From the NCBI GenBank assembly GCA_963920705.1, contig OY987226.1:24013136-24077135 (forward strand): a DNA stretch of 64,000 nucleotides, in the 5' to 3' direction. Shown piece by piece: positions 1-13,600 of the stretch (the stretch's first letter is position 1; every line of letters starts with the position of its first letter). Source of the stretch: Odiellus spinosus. Its lineage: Eukaryota; Arthropoda; Arachnida; Opiliones; Phalangiidae. The translations under genes and the position numbers were made by a program. A model generated the notes under the pieces. That model searched no databases. It was not told the DNA's origin and worked only from the letters and a program-made list of their open reading frames with translations.

Positions 1-1342
1 AATACAAAAGGCTGTTATATGCCTGCTTAAAAATTATCTTTGAATGATTGATGCCGACCCTGTATTTGAAATATAGAAAGAAGCTTCTGGGACTCAGTCA
101 GACTATGCGTTGCATGCTCCACAAGAGACCTTCACGGGTCAACTTTTATAGTCCCTATACGAGCCCGGCCCTGGGTTTAGCATTGAAAAGAGCCCAAAAC
201 CCCACATCTGCATGATTGGAATTACAAAGCCCGTTACATGAAATGATCCACTAATTACTTAGCGCAGTTATTATTTTTATTTATTTTTTTAAACATTATC
301 AGTGAATTGAATTCATATTTGCTTTAGCTTCGTGTATTATAAATTCATTTTAGTAATAGTTCATCCCCATGTCACTTTTGTTCTTTAAAATATCTTTCAT
401 TTGAATTAAAGGTAAAATCGTTCAAGGTCAACCCGCCTCGCCCATTTTTTAGAAAACTAAATTAAAGCCTGACCCGAATTAGCCCTGCAAGTTTCTGTGT
501 TCCAGCCCTCAGTTGTTAAATAAAACCACTGAAAAGGTGTGAAAAGCAGTTACTGTTTAGAAACTGGCCCGACCAATTAAGAAACCCAGAGATTTTAAAG
601 TATTATTTACATTCGAACAGTCCCTAAGAGATAAAATTTAGCAGTCACCATTTGAATTTGTCTAGAGGAAATTTGAAACCAAAATACTTCATTCAGATGT
701 CAGAGCTGCTTTCACAAAGAAGGATAATATACTAAATTGTTTTATTATTTCCCCTAAATTAATTAGTAAGGAATTAGAATTAAAAGTAAATTTACTTTTC
801 TATGGTATTCTATAGTTAGTATTATCAAAAATATTATATACGTGAAATGCCTGTCTCTTAATAGAGCTTAGCTCTAAACAAAGCAACTAGTTATGGAGTT
901 TCAAGGACATGGCAATGAGCATTCATTTTTATGCTACATCTCAAAAGGCCCGATAGCTTTTGAAGCATAGGCTGTGGAGTGACTTTAGCAAAAGAAGCTG
1001 GCCTCTTCCCTTGACAGGTAGACATGGAACCATTTAGGGCCTTGTCAAATTTATCTTACGCCAAACTTGCGAATTTTGCTTTATTTTCAATGTGCTCCCA
1101 TAGAAAACGAAAGAAATGGCTTACCCTATGACGAGAAATGGTCCAAATTTTAATAGACCTTCGACATTTCTTGTGTTACTGTCCATCATATTCTTGGTAT
1201 TATCAATTGATGAAAGGAGGTTTTCTTTGCTGCAGCAGCAAAGTGATTACTTTTCTTAGTAGTTTACTACTCTCCTTAATGCTTATCCAAATTAAAATGC
1301 TGTTGAAAGGTGACTTAATTGCTATTTTCTATGCATTTTAAG
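1..1342. other. 5' flank or intron of the Tudor gene, no gene seen
   Basis: No exon or RNA gene can be supported here. The stretch is AT-rich and lacks a long convincing reading frame. The part around 1017-1095 resembles the outer end of the AGTAGAC-type inverted-repeat family found at 2773-4842 (a shared GTAGACA start and a shared CTTGCGAATTT block), so it may be a repeat relic. Since the first visible exon at 1343 begins with one base of a split codon, this stretch is most likely an intron or contains unrecognised upstream exons. Confidence 0.5.
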
Positions 1343-1661
1343 TCCGGATGTTTGCGTTGAGGGTACCGACCTAATTCCTTGCGTAATATCGTACGTTGAG
1401 AGCCCGATTTGTTTCTACGTAAATCTATGTTTGGAAGAGAGTGGTGGAACGCATCTAGACGACTTGGAAAAAGAAATGAAAAGCTTTTACAGTAATCTTG
1501 AAATGAGTGAACCAGTGTATAAACGAGCTTCGGTACAACCCAAGTCTTTTTGGTGCTGTTTGAAACCAAATGATCCTGATGGAAAATTCTGGTATAGAGT
1601 GCGAATTATCTCTTTCCTGAATGAGGAAGCCAGTTCACCAGATAGTAGCGGAATTCAAAAG
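1343..1661 (+). CDS. Tudor gene exon a (first visible)
   Basis: Acceptor after TTTTAAG at 1342, donor GTATGG at 1662, ending in phase 0. It encodes the entry strand of the first Tudor region (VISYVESPICFYVNL) and the FWCCLKPNDPDGKFWYRVRI segment. The 5' boundary is the least certain of this gene: the frame stays open back to 1314, but the Tudor-like text only starts after 1343, and no start codon with good context lies nearby. Confidence 0.75.
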
Positions 1662-4600
1662 GTATGGATAAAAAAATAAAGAACCTTTAATTCCATCCAA
1701 ATTTTCAGTCATTCATGATGTCATCATTTTTCAGCTTTTGGAATGATTTTGATTCTTTTTATGTTTTATTTACTACCATAACTTGTTGTGTAAATATGAA
1801 ATTAATACAATTTTATCGTTTCTTAACCTAGTCTGTTTTGCGTAAAAGAAAACGAAGAAACATGGATCCATCCGCTACACTGGAAGTATTGAGTGTGGAT
1901 TATGGGTCAACATTTAAAGTTGCCCTGAAAGATTTGAATCCGCTCACAAAAAAATTTGCAGAGTATCCAGCTATGGCTTTGAAGTGCTCATTATCATGCA
2001 TTGCGCCTCCAGGTGCACAAATTTACTGGCCAGTTGAATCGATTAAAAAGTTTATTGATTTCGCAACACTCGATGATGTCAGACAGCTCAAGATTTTTAA
2101 GAAACTAGGGTAAGTCTCAGGCAGAGAATTGTACAAGGGTTTAAAGGAAGAATGCAACCTTACAACAAGTGATTTTTTAATCGAATCCTTATAGTTTAAA
2201 TAGGATTAATCCTGATTTCCGCGCGTATAAGAGCTAGTGACAAATGAGCAAAGGCCATTTGTTAAGGCGAGATCTCCATGAGACTTCCAATGTCATTCGA
2301 TTGGTCATTAGCCCTTATGCGCGAGGAATTCAGATTCTACATGAATCCAGTTAAGCCTATTTTTGTGGTAAGTTTTAAATTCATTTCTATTTTAATATTT
2401 GTTTGTAAATTTTTTACTGATGGACTAGGCATATTTAAATAAGGAATTGATTAAAAAATCGTTTTTTTTTTTTGTTTTTTTTTGGGTGGGGGGGGGCCCT
2501 AGCCTTAAGGTGTATTTTAAAAGTGTAAGAAAACGTTTTATTTTCTAGTAATTCTAGTAATGAAATAAGCTGCATTGTGGATATTTACAATGAAGAAAAT
2601 ATTTCTGCAAGAACGTTTCTATGCAATTGCAATGCCGCATGCCCTTTAGCTCCAGACTCAGGTAATTTTTTTGATTATGAAACCAAGAAATTATCTTTAT
2701 CTTCAGAAATATTTTGTGTTGTTTTCATTCCACCCATAAATATACATCATCCATTATTCAATATAATTGATAAAAGTAGACACGCAACCTGACTCGGTTG
2801 TCAGCTTTATCTCATGCTAAGCTTGCGAATTTAATCTTTAAGGCGCGTTTTACAAAGGCGCGAGAAACCGAAGAAGTAGCGGAGAGTAGAAGCTGAAAGT
2901 CGAACCGTTTTCTCGCGCCAAAAAATGGGCGTGTGCAAAAAAGCTTTTCTTCCCGCTACGCGACCCGCTGTTTCGTTTACAAACGAGCTTGTGAGAGGAG
3001 TCGGCGCCAGCAGCTAGTCGCGACGTAAACAATTAAAATGGCGTCGACTATCGTTAGGTTGCTCTTGAAGGAAGAAAGGTATTCAACCTTCTTCCTTTTA
3101 GGTTTGCTTCTTAATGAATAATAAATTATTGTTTTTGAAGTTGAAGAGGCGAAGGATATTATGTAACAATAAATGTAGTATGGAATGTAGTAGGTGGGTA
3201 TATCCAATATGCAAAAATAGAAACCAAGAAGGTTATTTTTAGCGGCGGGTTTGGACAAGATAATCCGCAAATATTTGATTTATTACATTGGATTCTTCAA
3301 AGAATTTCAAATTACGAATAAAGGTAAAGTAATAAATATCTGAAATAAAAATATGTTAATATATTGTCCAAACCCTGACCCGTAGTTATTTTCGCACGTT
3401 GTTACGTAATTTAATTTAATGACCAAGGCTTAAAAAGTGTGGGCTTTCCTCTCCTTGATCTTGAGGCCTCTACTTCAGTCATTGGCTACTATTGGCTAGA
3501 AAACGCACGTGACGCTTTGCGAGAAGCTGACGCTGAGCATCGACAAACTACTACCAGGACTTGTAATGTTATACTAAGCCCCCATAGAGAAAATTTCTCT
3601 TAAGTGCCGCGGTTATGGATGAGAGCGCCACCTTGCGTTATCGAATGGAGTCATATATGTAGTACAAGATACTCTTCTACTGCTATACGGTATTCCCAAT
3701 GGAGATAAGCCTCGCTTTCGTATTTATTATTTTTTAATTAATTTTAAGATAAATCCGGTTTTTCTTTCCTTTTATATAATTTTTCAGTTGCCTTCCGCGG
3801 CTTTCTTAATACTTTTTTGTCGAATTAAAACCGTGGTATCACCAAATTTCACTTCGCTCGCGAAGACCTTCAAGACTTTTACGGGGGAACGGGCCTTCCG
3901 CGTTAAAAAGCCTAGGCGCGCTCCCGGCGCTCGTGCTTATTCCGTTCCGCGTAAGCCTATCGGCCGTCGATCAACGACTACGGAGAGCGGTGACGCTCTC
4001 TCCTCTCTCTTAGCCGTCGTTTTTCGTGGAGACGGGCGACGCCGCAACAGCGGCCAGCCTTAGTCGGAACGGAATAAGCCTAGGCTTACTGACGGTTTTC
4101 GTCTTTACGATCTAAAACGGGCGATGATTTCGACCCCTGCCTCGGCGAAGAATATATTTCGCGAACCTTATTCAACGTTGGTTTAACACGCACATAAATA
4201 CTGAATATATTAAGGTCAAACTTACTTTAAATAAAATAATATTGTAAATTCAATACTATTTTACCTTTCAATATCCTGATCTCCAATTCCATGGACGCCG
4301 CCATCTTGTACTAAATTTTTAACTCCAATCAATGTCGCTAGAGGGGTTTTACCGCGGCGTTTTGAGACGAAGTTTTATAAGCTTACATTACTAGTCCTGG
4401 TAGTAGTTTGTCGATGCGCTGAGCGTGACGAGCGAGAAAATCTGCCACGGCAGATCGGAGCTTATTTGGAAAACCCGCTTCATCTATGCGCAACAAGCGC
4501 AACTTCGAAAGTTCTCGCTTGTTTGTAAACGGTCGGCCTAAAAAGCAAAAACCTAAATACGCCTCATCTCTCATCTCTAAGCTTAGACTTTTCCCATTTC

Positions 4601-7600
4601 TACGCCTTTGTAAACGCGCCTTTAGAAATTAAAAAAATTCGCGAGGCTGTTTAGTAATGGTGAATTGGACCTATTAGACCAACAAAAGTGGACCAAAATG
4701 GAAAATATCTAAATTATAAGGAAAACCAATGTCACACTAAAATAGCCTCGCAAATATTTTAATTTCTGAAGACTAAATTCACCAGCTTGGTTTGAGTTTA
4801 ATTTGACAAGACCTGAAACTAGTCAGGTTGCACGTCTACTTTAAGGGTGAGATCTAAAAAGTTTTGGTTTTGTCATAGATTGTGATTTGTAGTTGAAGTG
4901 TGTGTGTAAAAAAACTACCTCCAATTTTTTCTTTTTTTTTTTTTTTTTTTCACTCCCCCCTCTTGCGAAAGGGTAATGTTTAAGCAACTTGAGAAATGCA
5001 AGCGTGGTTGTCATCACAAATTCGATAGGAATTAAAAACGTCTGGCTCCAACAGTTGGAACTTCTATATTAGAGAATTTGGTTACTCCCAAAAGTTTTCG
5101 AAATTTTGGGGTAGTGAACGATGGCTTGGCCTCTCACTCATAGGATATAAAACACTGAATTAATTCGGGGAAAAGTCGATCTTAAAGCATTAAACTCAAT
5201 ATTTGAAACGATATATTAAACACCTTTTTATTAATAAACAAGGGCATTTACTAGGGATTACTGGATTGACTTAGTTCATAAAAAAATAGGCCTTTTTTGT
5301 GGTTTAAAGTTTGACAAACTCAAATGTGAAATATTAATAGTTTATTTGTTATTATTGTCACACTTGATAATAAAGCCCAGAAATTTACAACAGCATTATT
5401 TTATTTTTTCATAGATGTTGAAGGTTTTGATTCTTATAATCCTATGAAAGAGGATTATGAAAGCAAAAGAAATAACTTCGCTACAGATATTGATGATGCT
5501 GGAATTGCACTAACTGGATACGGTATTGTAGTGATCCTATTGTTGTGACTCTTAAATGTTAAATTAGTAATTTGTGTGATGCATTTAGTTTCCATTAGGA
5601 TTTTTTTTAGCTTTTTACTAAACACTTAAAGGGAAACTATGAGCTAAAATGGAATTCTTTTGAATTTATTTTCAGAATCACCTTGCCAAAATTTTTTCAC
5701 AATTATTAGACATGTTTTAGGTGTTTAAATGTATTTCTAAAGTTTCATTTAGTTTGAATTTTAGTGAAGTATAAAAATCGAGTTAATCAGATGAACCCAA
5801 CCGCTCCCGCCTTCAACGTAGGGTACAGATATTCCCAATTTATTCTGAAGACGTCGTTTTCGCCATCTGGCGACGTTTTTAACTCTGTCATGATAGCGCT
5901 GTTGAAGGCGTCAATAATATGATTGGCCCAAATTTATACTTCAATTACATTCAAACTTAAAAATTAATTTAAACACCAAAAACGTGTCTAATAATTGTGA
6001 AAATGTTCTCAAATATGTTTTTTGGCATGTACATGATTCAGAAAATAATTTCAAAAGCAATTTCATTTTTACCTCATAGTATCCTTTTAATTACACTAAA
6101 GTCCACTATAGCGCTATCAAAACAAATAATTTGTAGGTAGCCCCTTTAAAACATATTACGCACTTACGCTTCTATTATGATAACAATTTTAATTACCTGT
6201 TTTTAATATTTTCATTTAGCTATTTTCAGATAAAGCTAGAATTATAAATAATCTTCAATTTTTTGCAATTATTTTTGATTAACCGTTAAATTTCTTTGAA
6301 TGTTAATGTTTTATCATTTTGGAATTTATCCTTAAATAGAATTATCTAAAAATTGCAACGTTTTAACCAACCGTTAATTTTAAAAACAGTGTATGTTTTT
6401 GTTTAACTGTTTATCCATTAGACAAAGTAAAGTAAAATTAAAAGAATTTTTTGGAAAATTTCACCCATCAAATATTTGTGCTCTGGACAATATTTAAAAA
6501 ACATTTTAAATATTGAGCAAATATTACCCTTACGAAAAAAAGTTAGTCTTAAGAGGTCTTGTGGAAGTCTTTTGGGTGTCTTATGTAGTCTTAAGAGGTC
6601 TTGGAGAAGTCTTCCATTACGTCAAGAAGTCTTGGGTTGGTCTCAAAGACTTTTGTAGCATTCTTGAAGACCTCTTCAGATCAGACTAACCTTTTTCCGT
6701 AAGGGTATCAACTGAATTATTTTAATAAATAATTCTAAATTTTCTTTAATTTACTGGAAACTCTCTTATGAGACTGGTTTTTATCCACGTATAAACTAGA
6801 ATAAGTGGTTAATCGTAAATAATCGATTAAAGAAAACTAAAATTATTTATGAACAACCTTAAAATTGCTAGTCAACTTTCATGTTAATTTTTGTAAAAAA
6901 CTGAATTAAGATGATCTCATAATGCAATTTTGATTTTTGCGCCACCTTATCAAATGATAAAATTTCTCAAATGCCAAGCCCTATCTTTAGTGCTTTTTTT
7001 ATTTTTACTGTCTTGAACTTTGTTGTTGCTTTAAACTAATATTTATATTATAATTTTTAAAGCTGATCAAGATGATTCGTATATTTGTAAACAATTTCGC
7101 AATACCGGAAGATGTCACAATCGAAGTTGTCGCTTTTATCATATTGAAAAAAAGGGTTAGTGAACATAATTATACTGAACGCTTGCGCTTCAATGCCTGT
7201 TAGTGATTTCCCTGTCAAAACATAGGCTGCTGGGAAAATCGTCATTTTACTGGCAGCCAGTGCTCAAAAAGTGTCCAGTAGAGTCAAACGAACTAACCAT
7301 AGCAAACAAACCTTTTTTTTTTAATGCTAGGAGAATTCACTATGGATAAAGACATTGTATGTCATTCCATTCCTATTTCATTACCTAAGAATGGAACGAG
7401 ACTTATAGCCGAAATTTCTTACGTCATTAACCCGGGATCCTTTTTCATTGTGTGTCCATATGGCTTTAAAGACGCATCAGAATTCTATGATAACGGTATG
7501 TTAAATAAATTTGAAGGTTTTATTGTGACGAGATTTTAAAAATTTTTAGTACATAGTTTGACTATTTTCATCAACCATCTAAATTATTGTCAGTATAAAG

Positions 7601-10600
7601 TGTAGGATTTTTCTCGTAGCAAAAAAGTACCTGAAGCTCATAAATCATGCCGTAGAACTCTTTAGGTGGATTAATTGAAACTGCCGCGGAGTAGCCAATA
7701 AAATAAGAAATGAATAATTAAGGTTAAAGATGTATATAAAATATTCCACTAGAATTATAACAAGCATATGGACTCGTACATCTTTTCTTACACTATGCAA
7801 CCAACAATTAATTTTGCAGCCAAAATTCCTTAATTTATAGTTAGACGTAATGTTTTTATATTTTGATTCAGAACAGTTAGGCATTAGGAAATGATAAGAA
7901 AGTAGCTTCCACGATGGAATATTGAAGCACCACACAAACCAAACGATAGTGAACTCCCAGATTAGTTATATCTTAAAATTTATCCTAAATGAAATTCGCT
8001 TCACAGACCAAACTAAAGTGAAAAAGCGCTGGTATCAAGGAAACTTTTTCTCAAATCTAGAACAATATTTTAAAATTAAGTTCCAATTGATTAAAGATCT
8101 TGAAGCAAATTAAAAATAAAACGTGATTTAAAAGTAAAAAATAATCCCAAGAAAATAGCTCTAAAAATTTTGGATTGATAAAGTATAAGAAGACGACAAA
8201 CTTTATTAAAGGCCTAGGATTTCTTCTGCCTGTTTGACTGGAAGTGGGCTCACCTTCTGAGCTTCCCCTTGGGGGTGATTATTTGTGAAGGAAATGATTA
8301 AGAATATTTTATCCGGATTATATGAAGATTAAAATATAATGGATATTAAATACATTTAATCACGAAAATATGGAAGTTAAAATATAATGGATATTAAATA
8401 CATTTAATCACGAAAATATGGAAGTTAAAATATAATGGATATTAAATACATTTAATCACGAAAATATGGAAGTTTAAATATAATGGATACTATATGTATT
8501 TTATAATTATATGGAGATTAAAATATAATGGATACTATATATATATTTTATAATTATATGGAGATTAAATTATAATGGATACTATATATATTTTATAATT
8601 ATATGGAGATTAAAATATAATGAAGATAAAATATATTTTATTATGAATATATGAGATTAAATGTATTTCATCACGATTAAGGTTAGATGTATTTTATCTT
8701 GATTGTATGGAGATTATAATGTAAATTGGAGATTAAATATATTTAATCGCAATTATATAGAGATTAAATATATTTAATCGCAATTATATAGAGATTAAAT
8801 ATATTTAATCGCAATTATATAGAGATTAAATATATTTAATCGCAATTATATAGAGATTAAATATATTTAATCGCAAGAGATTAAATATATTTAATCGCAA
8901 GAGATTAAATATATTTAATCGCAATTATATAGAGATTAAATATATTTAATCGCAATTATATAGAGATTAAATATATTTAATCGCAATTATATAGAGATTA
9001 AATATATTTAATCGCAATTATATAGAGATTAAATATATTTAATCGCAATTATATAGAGATTAAATACATTTAATCGCAATTATATAGATTAAATATATTT
9101 AATCATCATTAAATATATATAAATACTGGCATTTCATTTAGTAACTATCGTTGTTTTACATTAACCTAATTAATCTATTAATAAACAACATGTATTCAGG
9201 TGCAAATAATTGTGTTTTAAACTTTAAACATTATTGCTGGCTGACTGTGGGTAGTCTAAAATTTAGAATATTATAGGTAGTAATCCTAGCCTAAGAGTAC
9301 GTACACCAAGCAAGTTAAAGTTAGTGCTAAAAACCACATTAAATGGCTTTCTTGGAAGATACCCATAATTTTAGATATGACACCTATTACAAACTACCAA
9401 CCTGTGCTAAAATTCGCGGAGACGAAGGAATGGGTATAACATGTTTAACATGGGTTTCTCTGAGACAAATTAGGTTAAACTGTTAAACTTGTTTTTAAGA
9501 AAACCTTTTTTTTTTTTTTTTTTTTTTTTTTCTAGAAAATGACAATGCTACACCCAGAGATATGTTAGTGGAATTGGAAAACAAAATGAAGTAAGGATTT
9601 GACATTTATTAAAAGATTATGTTTTCATCTGTAATGGTAGCTATATCTCCCTTAACTGTAAAATATGAATGACCTAAAACTACGCACACATTCTTACTTT
9701 TGATTCACTATCATTGATCAAAAACCAATTGGGAAAGAGTTCTTATGCGCAGAGTTCAAAGAATTGATATTTTTTTTTTTCAAATCCAAGCTAAAAGAAG
9801 TTTTTAAGAGCTCATTATAAATAAGTTTGATGAGTGTTGAAGGTGAAAGGATTCTTCAAAAACGGCTGTTTTGTTAGAAATTTCAAATCTAAATTAGGTT
9901 GCTTGCTCAAAATAGCAAAAATGAATAAAGCTTGTTTTAGTAGCACTTTTTTTCTTTTTGGCGTAAGAATGATCATAATGTATCTTTTTTTTTTATTTAT
10001 CTTAAAACCAAACTGTTTAGCAAGTTGGTGTTTAGAATAGAACATGTCAATCATGAATTAAATATACCTTAGGTAAACCACGCGTAAATGAACTTGACTT
10101 GGCAGGCCGCTTGCTTTGACCTTTGTCTCGGCCTATTATAGCATCATCTACTTTCACTATTATTTTGATTATAATTTTAACGCATCATTAATTAATTTTC
10201 AACACTATATTAAATTACGCTTTTTATTTGTAAATCTAATTGATCACAGTTAGAAATACTTTTTGTATGTGTATCTAAAATTAAACCCACACGATGACTT
10301 TAACTACTGCCAAGATACCCCGTGAATCATCTATCTTCCGGTCCTACCATTCATCCCCCATTTTTTTGGCGTCCCTCCGTTCCCTAGGTAGTCTCGCAGA
10401 TCGAGCACAGTTTCATTTCGCGTTACGCATACTCGCCCATCATCTTTGATCGACCGTAATAGCAAAAAGAGACGAAGCCAGATGGAAAGAGAAAAGAGGA
10501 TGACTAAATTTTCTCTCTCTAGCTTTTCCACTGTTGACTTTTCCAGAGCGCACACTATCTTGGAGTTTAGTAGGAAAACAATAGCCCTCTTGGTAGTTTT

Positions 10601-13600
10601 TCAGTTTCAGCCTTAGTGGCCTAGGGGAAATTCTACCGATCCCTATCTAAATACCGCCTGCGTACCCTAAAAACGAGTGCATTTTTAGAGCAAATAACTA
10701 AGCTTTCCCCATTGAGGTCAAATCTCTTCGCCACATGTTGCGTGTAAACAAAAGTTCCCTATGTGAGAGTATCGTTTTCTATTCAATATAATTAAATAGC
10801 TTCTCGTCAGATTTGTATAAAATTTTAAACACATATTATTTTAACGTAACAATAATTAGCCCAAGTGTGGAAATCCCTTTACTAACACTTTAAATTACTC
10901 CGAGAAAGTTAAAAAACAATTTATTATTTTAGAGTTTATTCAATTCAAACTTATGCTTTTTTTTGCAAATGCACTGAACAAAGATATTCTTCTCAGCTAC
11001 TCAATATATTAAAATATACTATAATTTTGGGTTTTAAGACTTATGATACCTATGAAGCCCTGTCTGGAATAAACTCAACGAGGTTACCAAAATCAGGCTC
11101 TTCAGTTTGAGTGCCAGGACTGCCAGCCAAAGTTCATGATCATGATGGCACTATGCTAAGGACCCCTTTTTTTACTGATATCCACCTCATCTCCTTTCAT
11201 TGAAAATGTCTACATTTTGAGTCTAGGGTTCGTGTTAATAGTCTTTGGCTTGTGCGCCTTATATGTCACATTCCTCTCATTTATTTGACTCAAAGAGCCA
11301 ATTTTTATTTCAATCAAAGTTGCAAGAGTAAAAATTTTTCATTTTTAAATTTCAGCGAATTTTACTGTCATACGTCATATGTCGACAATATGACTTTAGA
11401 TTTATCGCCTTCAATGGTAGTTGCGTGCAAGTTTGACTCCACAAATACTTGGCATCGTGCCAAAATTTTTGGATTTAATGAAAATGAAGATGTTCAAGTG
11501 TTCTTCCTTGACTATGGCAATGAATGTATCGTACACAGAAGAAATATACGCCGAATTCAACCTCAGTTCCTAGATCTTCCACAGCAAGCGATTTATTGTC
11601 GTTTAGATAGTATATGTCCTGCTAATAAAAAATGGACAAAAAATGCAATGTAAGTTTTATCCAAATATATTTATTATATGGGCCATTCACCTAGGCATGC
11701 AACCATGGGTTGGCAGATCATAATGAAATTTGGTACACTTGTTTCTATGCCTAAAAAAACTAGGATTCCCTGATTTTAAGATGAAAATAAAAATAATTGA
11801 ATTTTTGGCGAAATTTGGAGTAAACCCCAAGATTTTTAAAACGTCAGAGAAAAAAAAATTATGCTCTTGCGAAAATACCAATATCTTACTGGCGCTTCAG
11901 TTGATTCTTTGGAATTTACTCATGTTTATAGAATAAAAGGCGAGGAGTCCGATGGTCATCTCGAAAATGGTCTACCTCTTTTAGTTTTTGGTTTTTAATT
12001 TTTTAAAATTTCGCGGGGGATCCTATACTGTGACGTGTGAGTCATGTGGCCCAACTTTTAAAATTTTTATTTTCACTTTATTCAAGACCCCGAGGTCATA
12101 TCTTTCACCTAGTATATGTTTGGTTCTTGATATTTGTTTTGTATTTAACTGGTAATCAAAAACAAAAGTTTCAAATTTTTGGAATTTTTTATATTTATAT
12201 TATATTTTATTATACACAGGGTGTTTTGAAAACAGTGGTAGGACCGAGCTACAGTAGGTTCTATGGGCCATTTTAAGTCGAAAATGTTCTATGACATTTT
12301 GTCGTACGGGGCTATGTTTTAGAGTTACGAAATTAATCATGTGAGGATGACCCGTATACTCAATAGTAAAATAAATTTTAATCAAGCGCGTGCTTAAACG
12401 TATTTTATCATTGATTATACGTTTATTAATGTACATTAAGGGGTCATCCGTACATAATTCATTTCCTAACTCTTAAACGGCGCCCCATACGGCAAAACGT
12501 CATAGAACATTTTCGTCTTGAAATGGGCCATAGAACTCACTGGAGCTCGATCCTACCACCATTTTCGAAACACCCTGTACATAATATAAATATAAAAATT
12601 CCAAAAATTTGAAACTTTGCTTTTTGACTAGCAGTTACATACGAAAAAAATACGAAGAAGCAAATATATTGCAACGGACCCGAGAAAATGAACCCCGAAA
12701 AATGTGGGAAATGGATTTAATCCACACTTTGGTTGACTTGTAAAGGTACCCGAAAAACGGTACCCTGCTTAGTGGGTTTGACTCACCTCAAGCGCCAAAA
12801 GGGGCAAAAGTTAAATTAATTAATGGTCCTATTTTCTCGTGACCGTTGTCTCCCACCTCCCATCTGAGGTGATAAGGGAAGAAACCCTTTTCAACATTTT
12901 AGTGTGATTGGGATTGTGATTGTGGTTGGTGATCGTAATCATGGACTGTCTCGCGAAGTCACGCGATTGTTAAAATATTTAAGTGAACAGGAATAAAGCA
13001 ATTAAAAATCAGTCGGTTTAGTTATTCAAAAGAAAATTAAGGGTCCAGAGTAGTGGAGAGATCATACCATAAAGGAGGAAGCGGGTAGAACCTGGATAGG
13101 TTAAGTCTAGGAGTAAAAGGACTTAGCCGAATATTTACAATTGTAACAACCGGTTACAATATACTAAGTGAAAGATGTGACCTCGGGGTCTTGAATAAAG
13201 TGAAAATAAAAATTTGAAAAGCTGGGCCACATGACGTCACACATCACAATATAGGACTCCCCGCGAAATTTTAAAAAATTAAAAATCAAAAAACTAAAAG
13301 AGTTATACCTTTTTTGAGATGACCATCGGATTCCTCGCCTTTTACTCTACAAACATGAGTAAATTCCAAAGAATCAACCGAAGCGCCAGAAAGATATTGG
13401 TATTTTCGCAAGAGCATAATCTTTTTTCGTTGAGGTTCTAAAAAGCATGGGGGTTTACTCTAAATTATTTTTATTTTCCATCTTAAAATCTGGGAATCCT
13501 AGTTTTTTAGGCATAGAAACAAGTGTACCAAATTTCATTAAGATCTGCCAACCCATGGTTGCATGCCTAGGTGAAACCATATGGAATGACCCACATGCCA

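Noticed and set aside
3788-4063. 91-codon frame rich in Arg, Ser and Pro
   Set aside because: Lies in the GC-rich core of a foldback element, where stops are rare by composition; no conserved motif.
8735-9100. Regular spaced repeats resembling a CRISPR array
   Set aside because: The units are contiguous tandem repeats without unique spacers, and the genome is eukaryotic.
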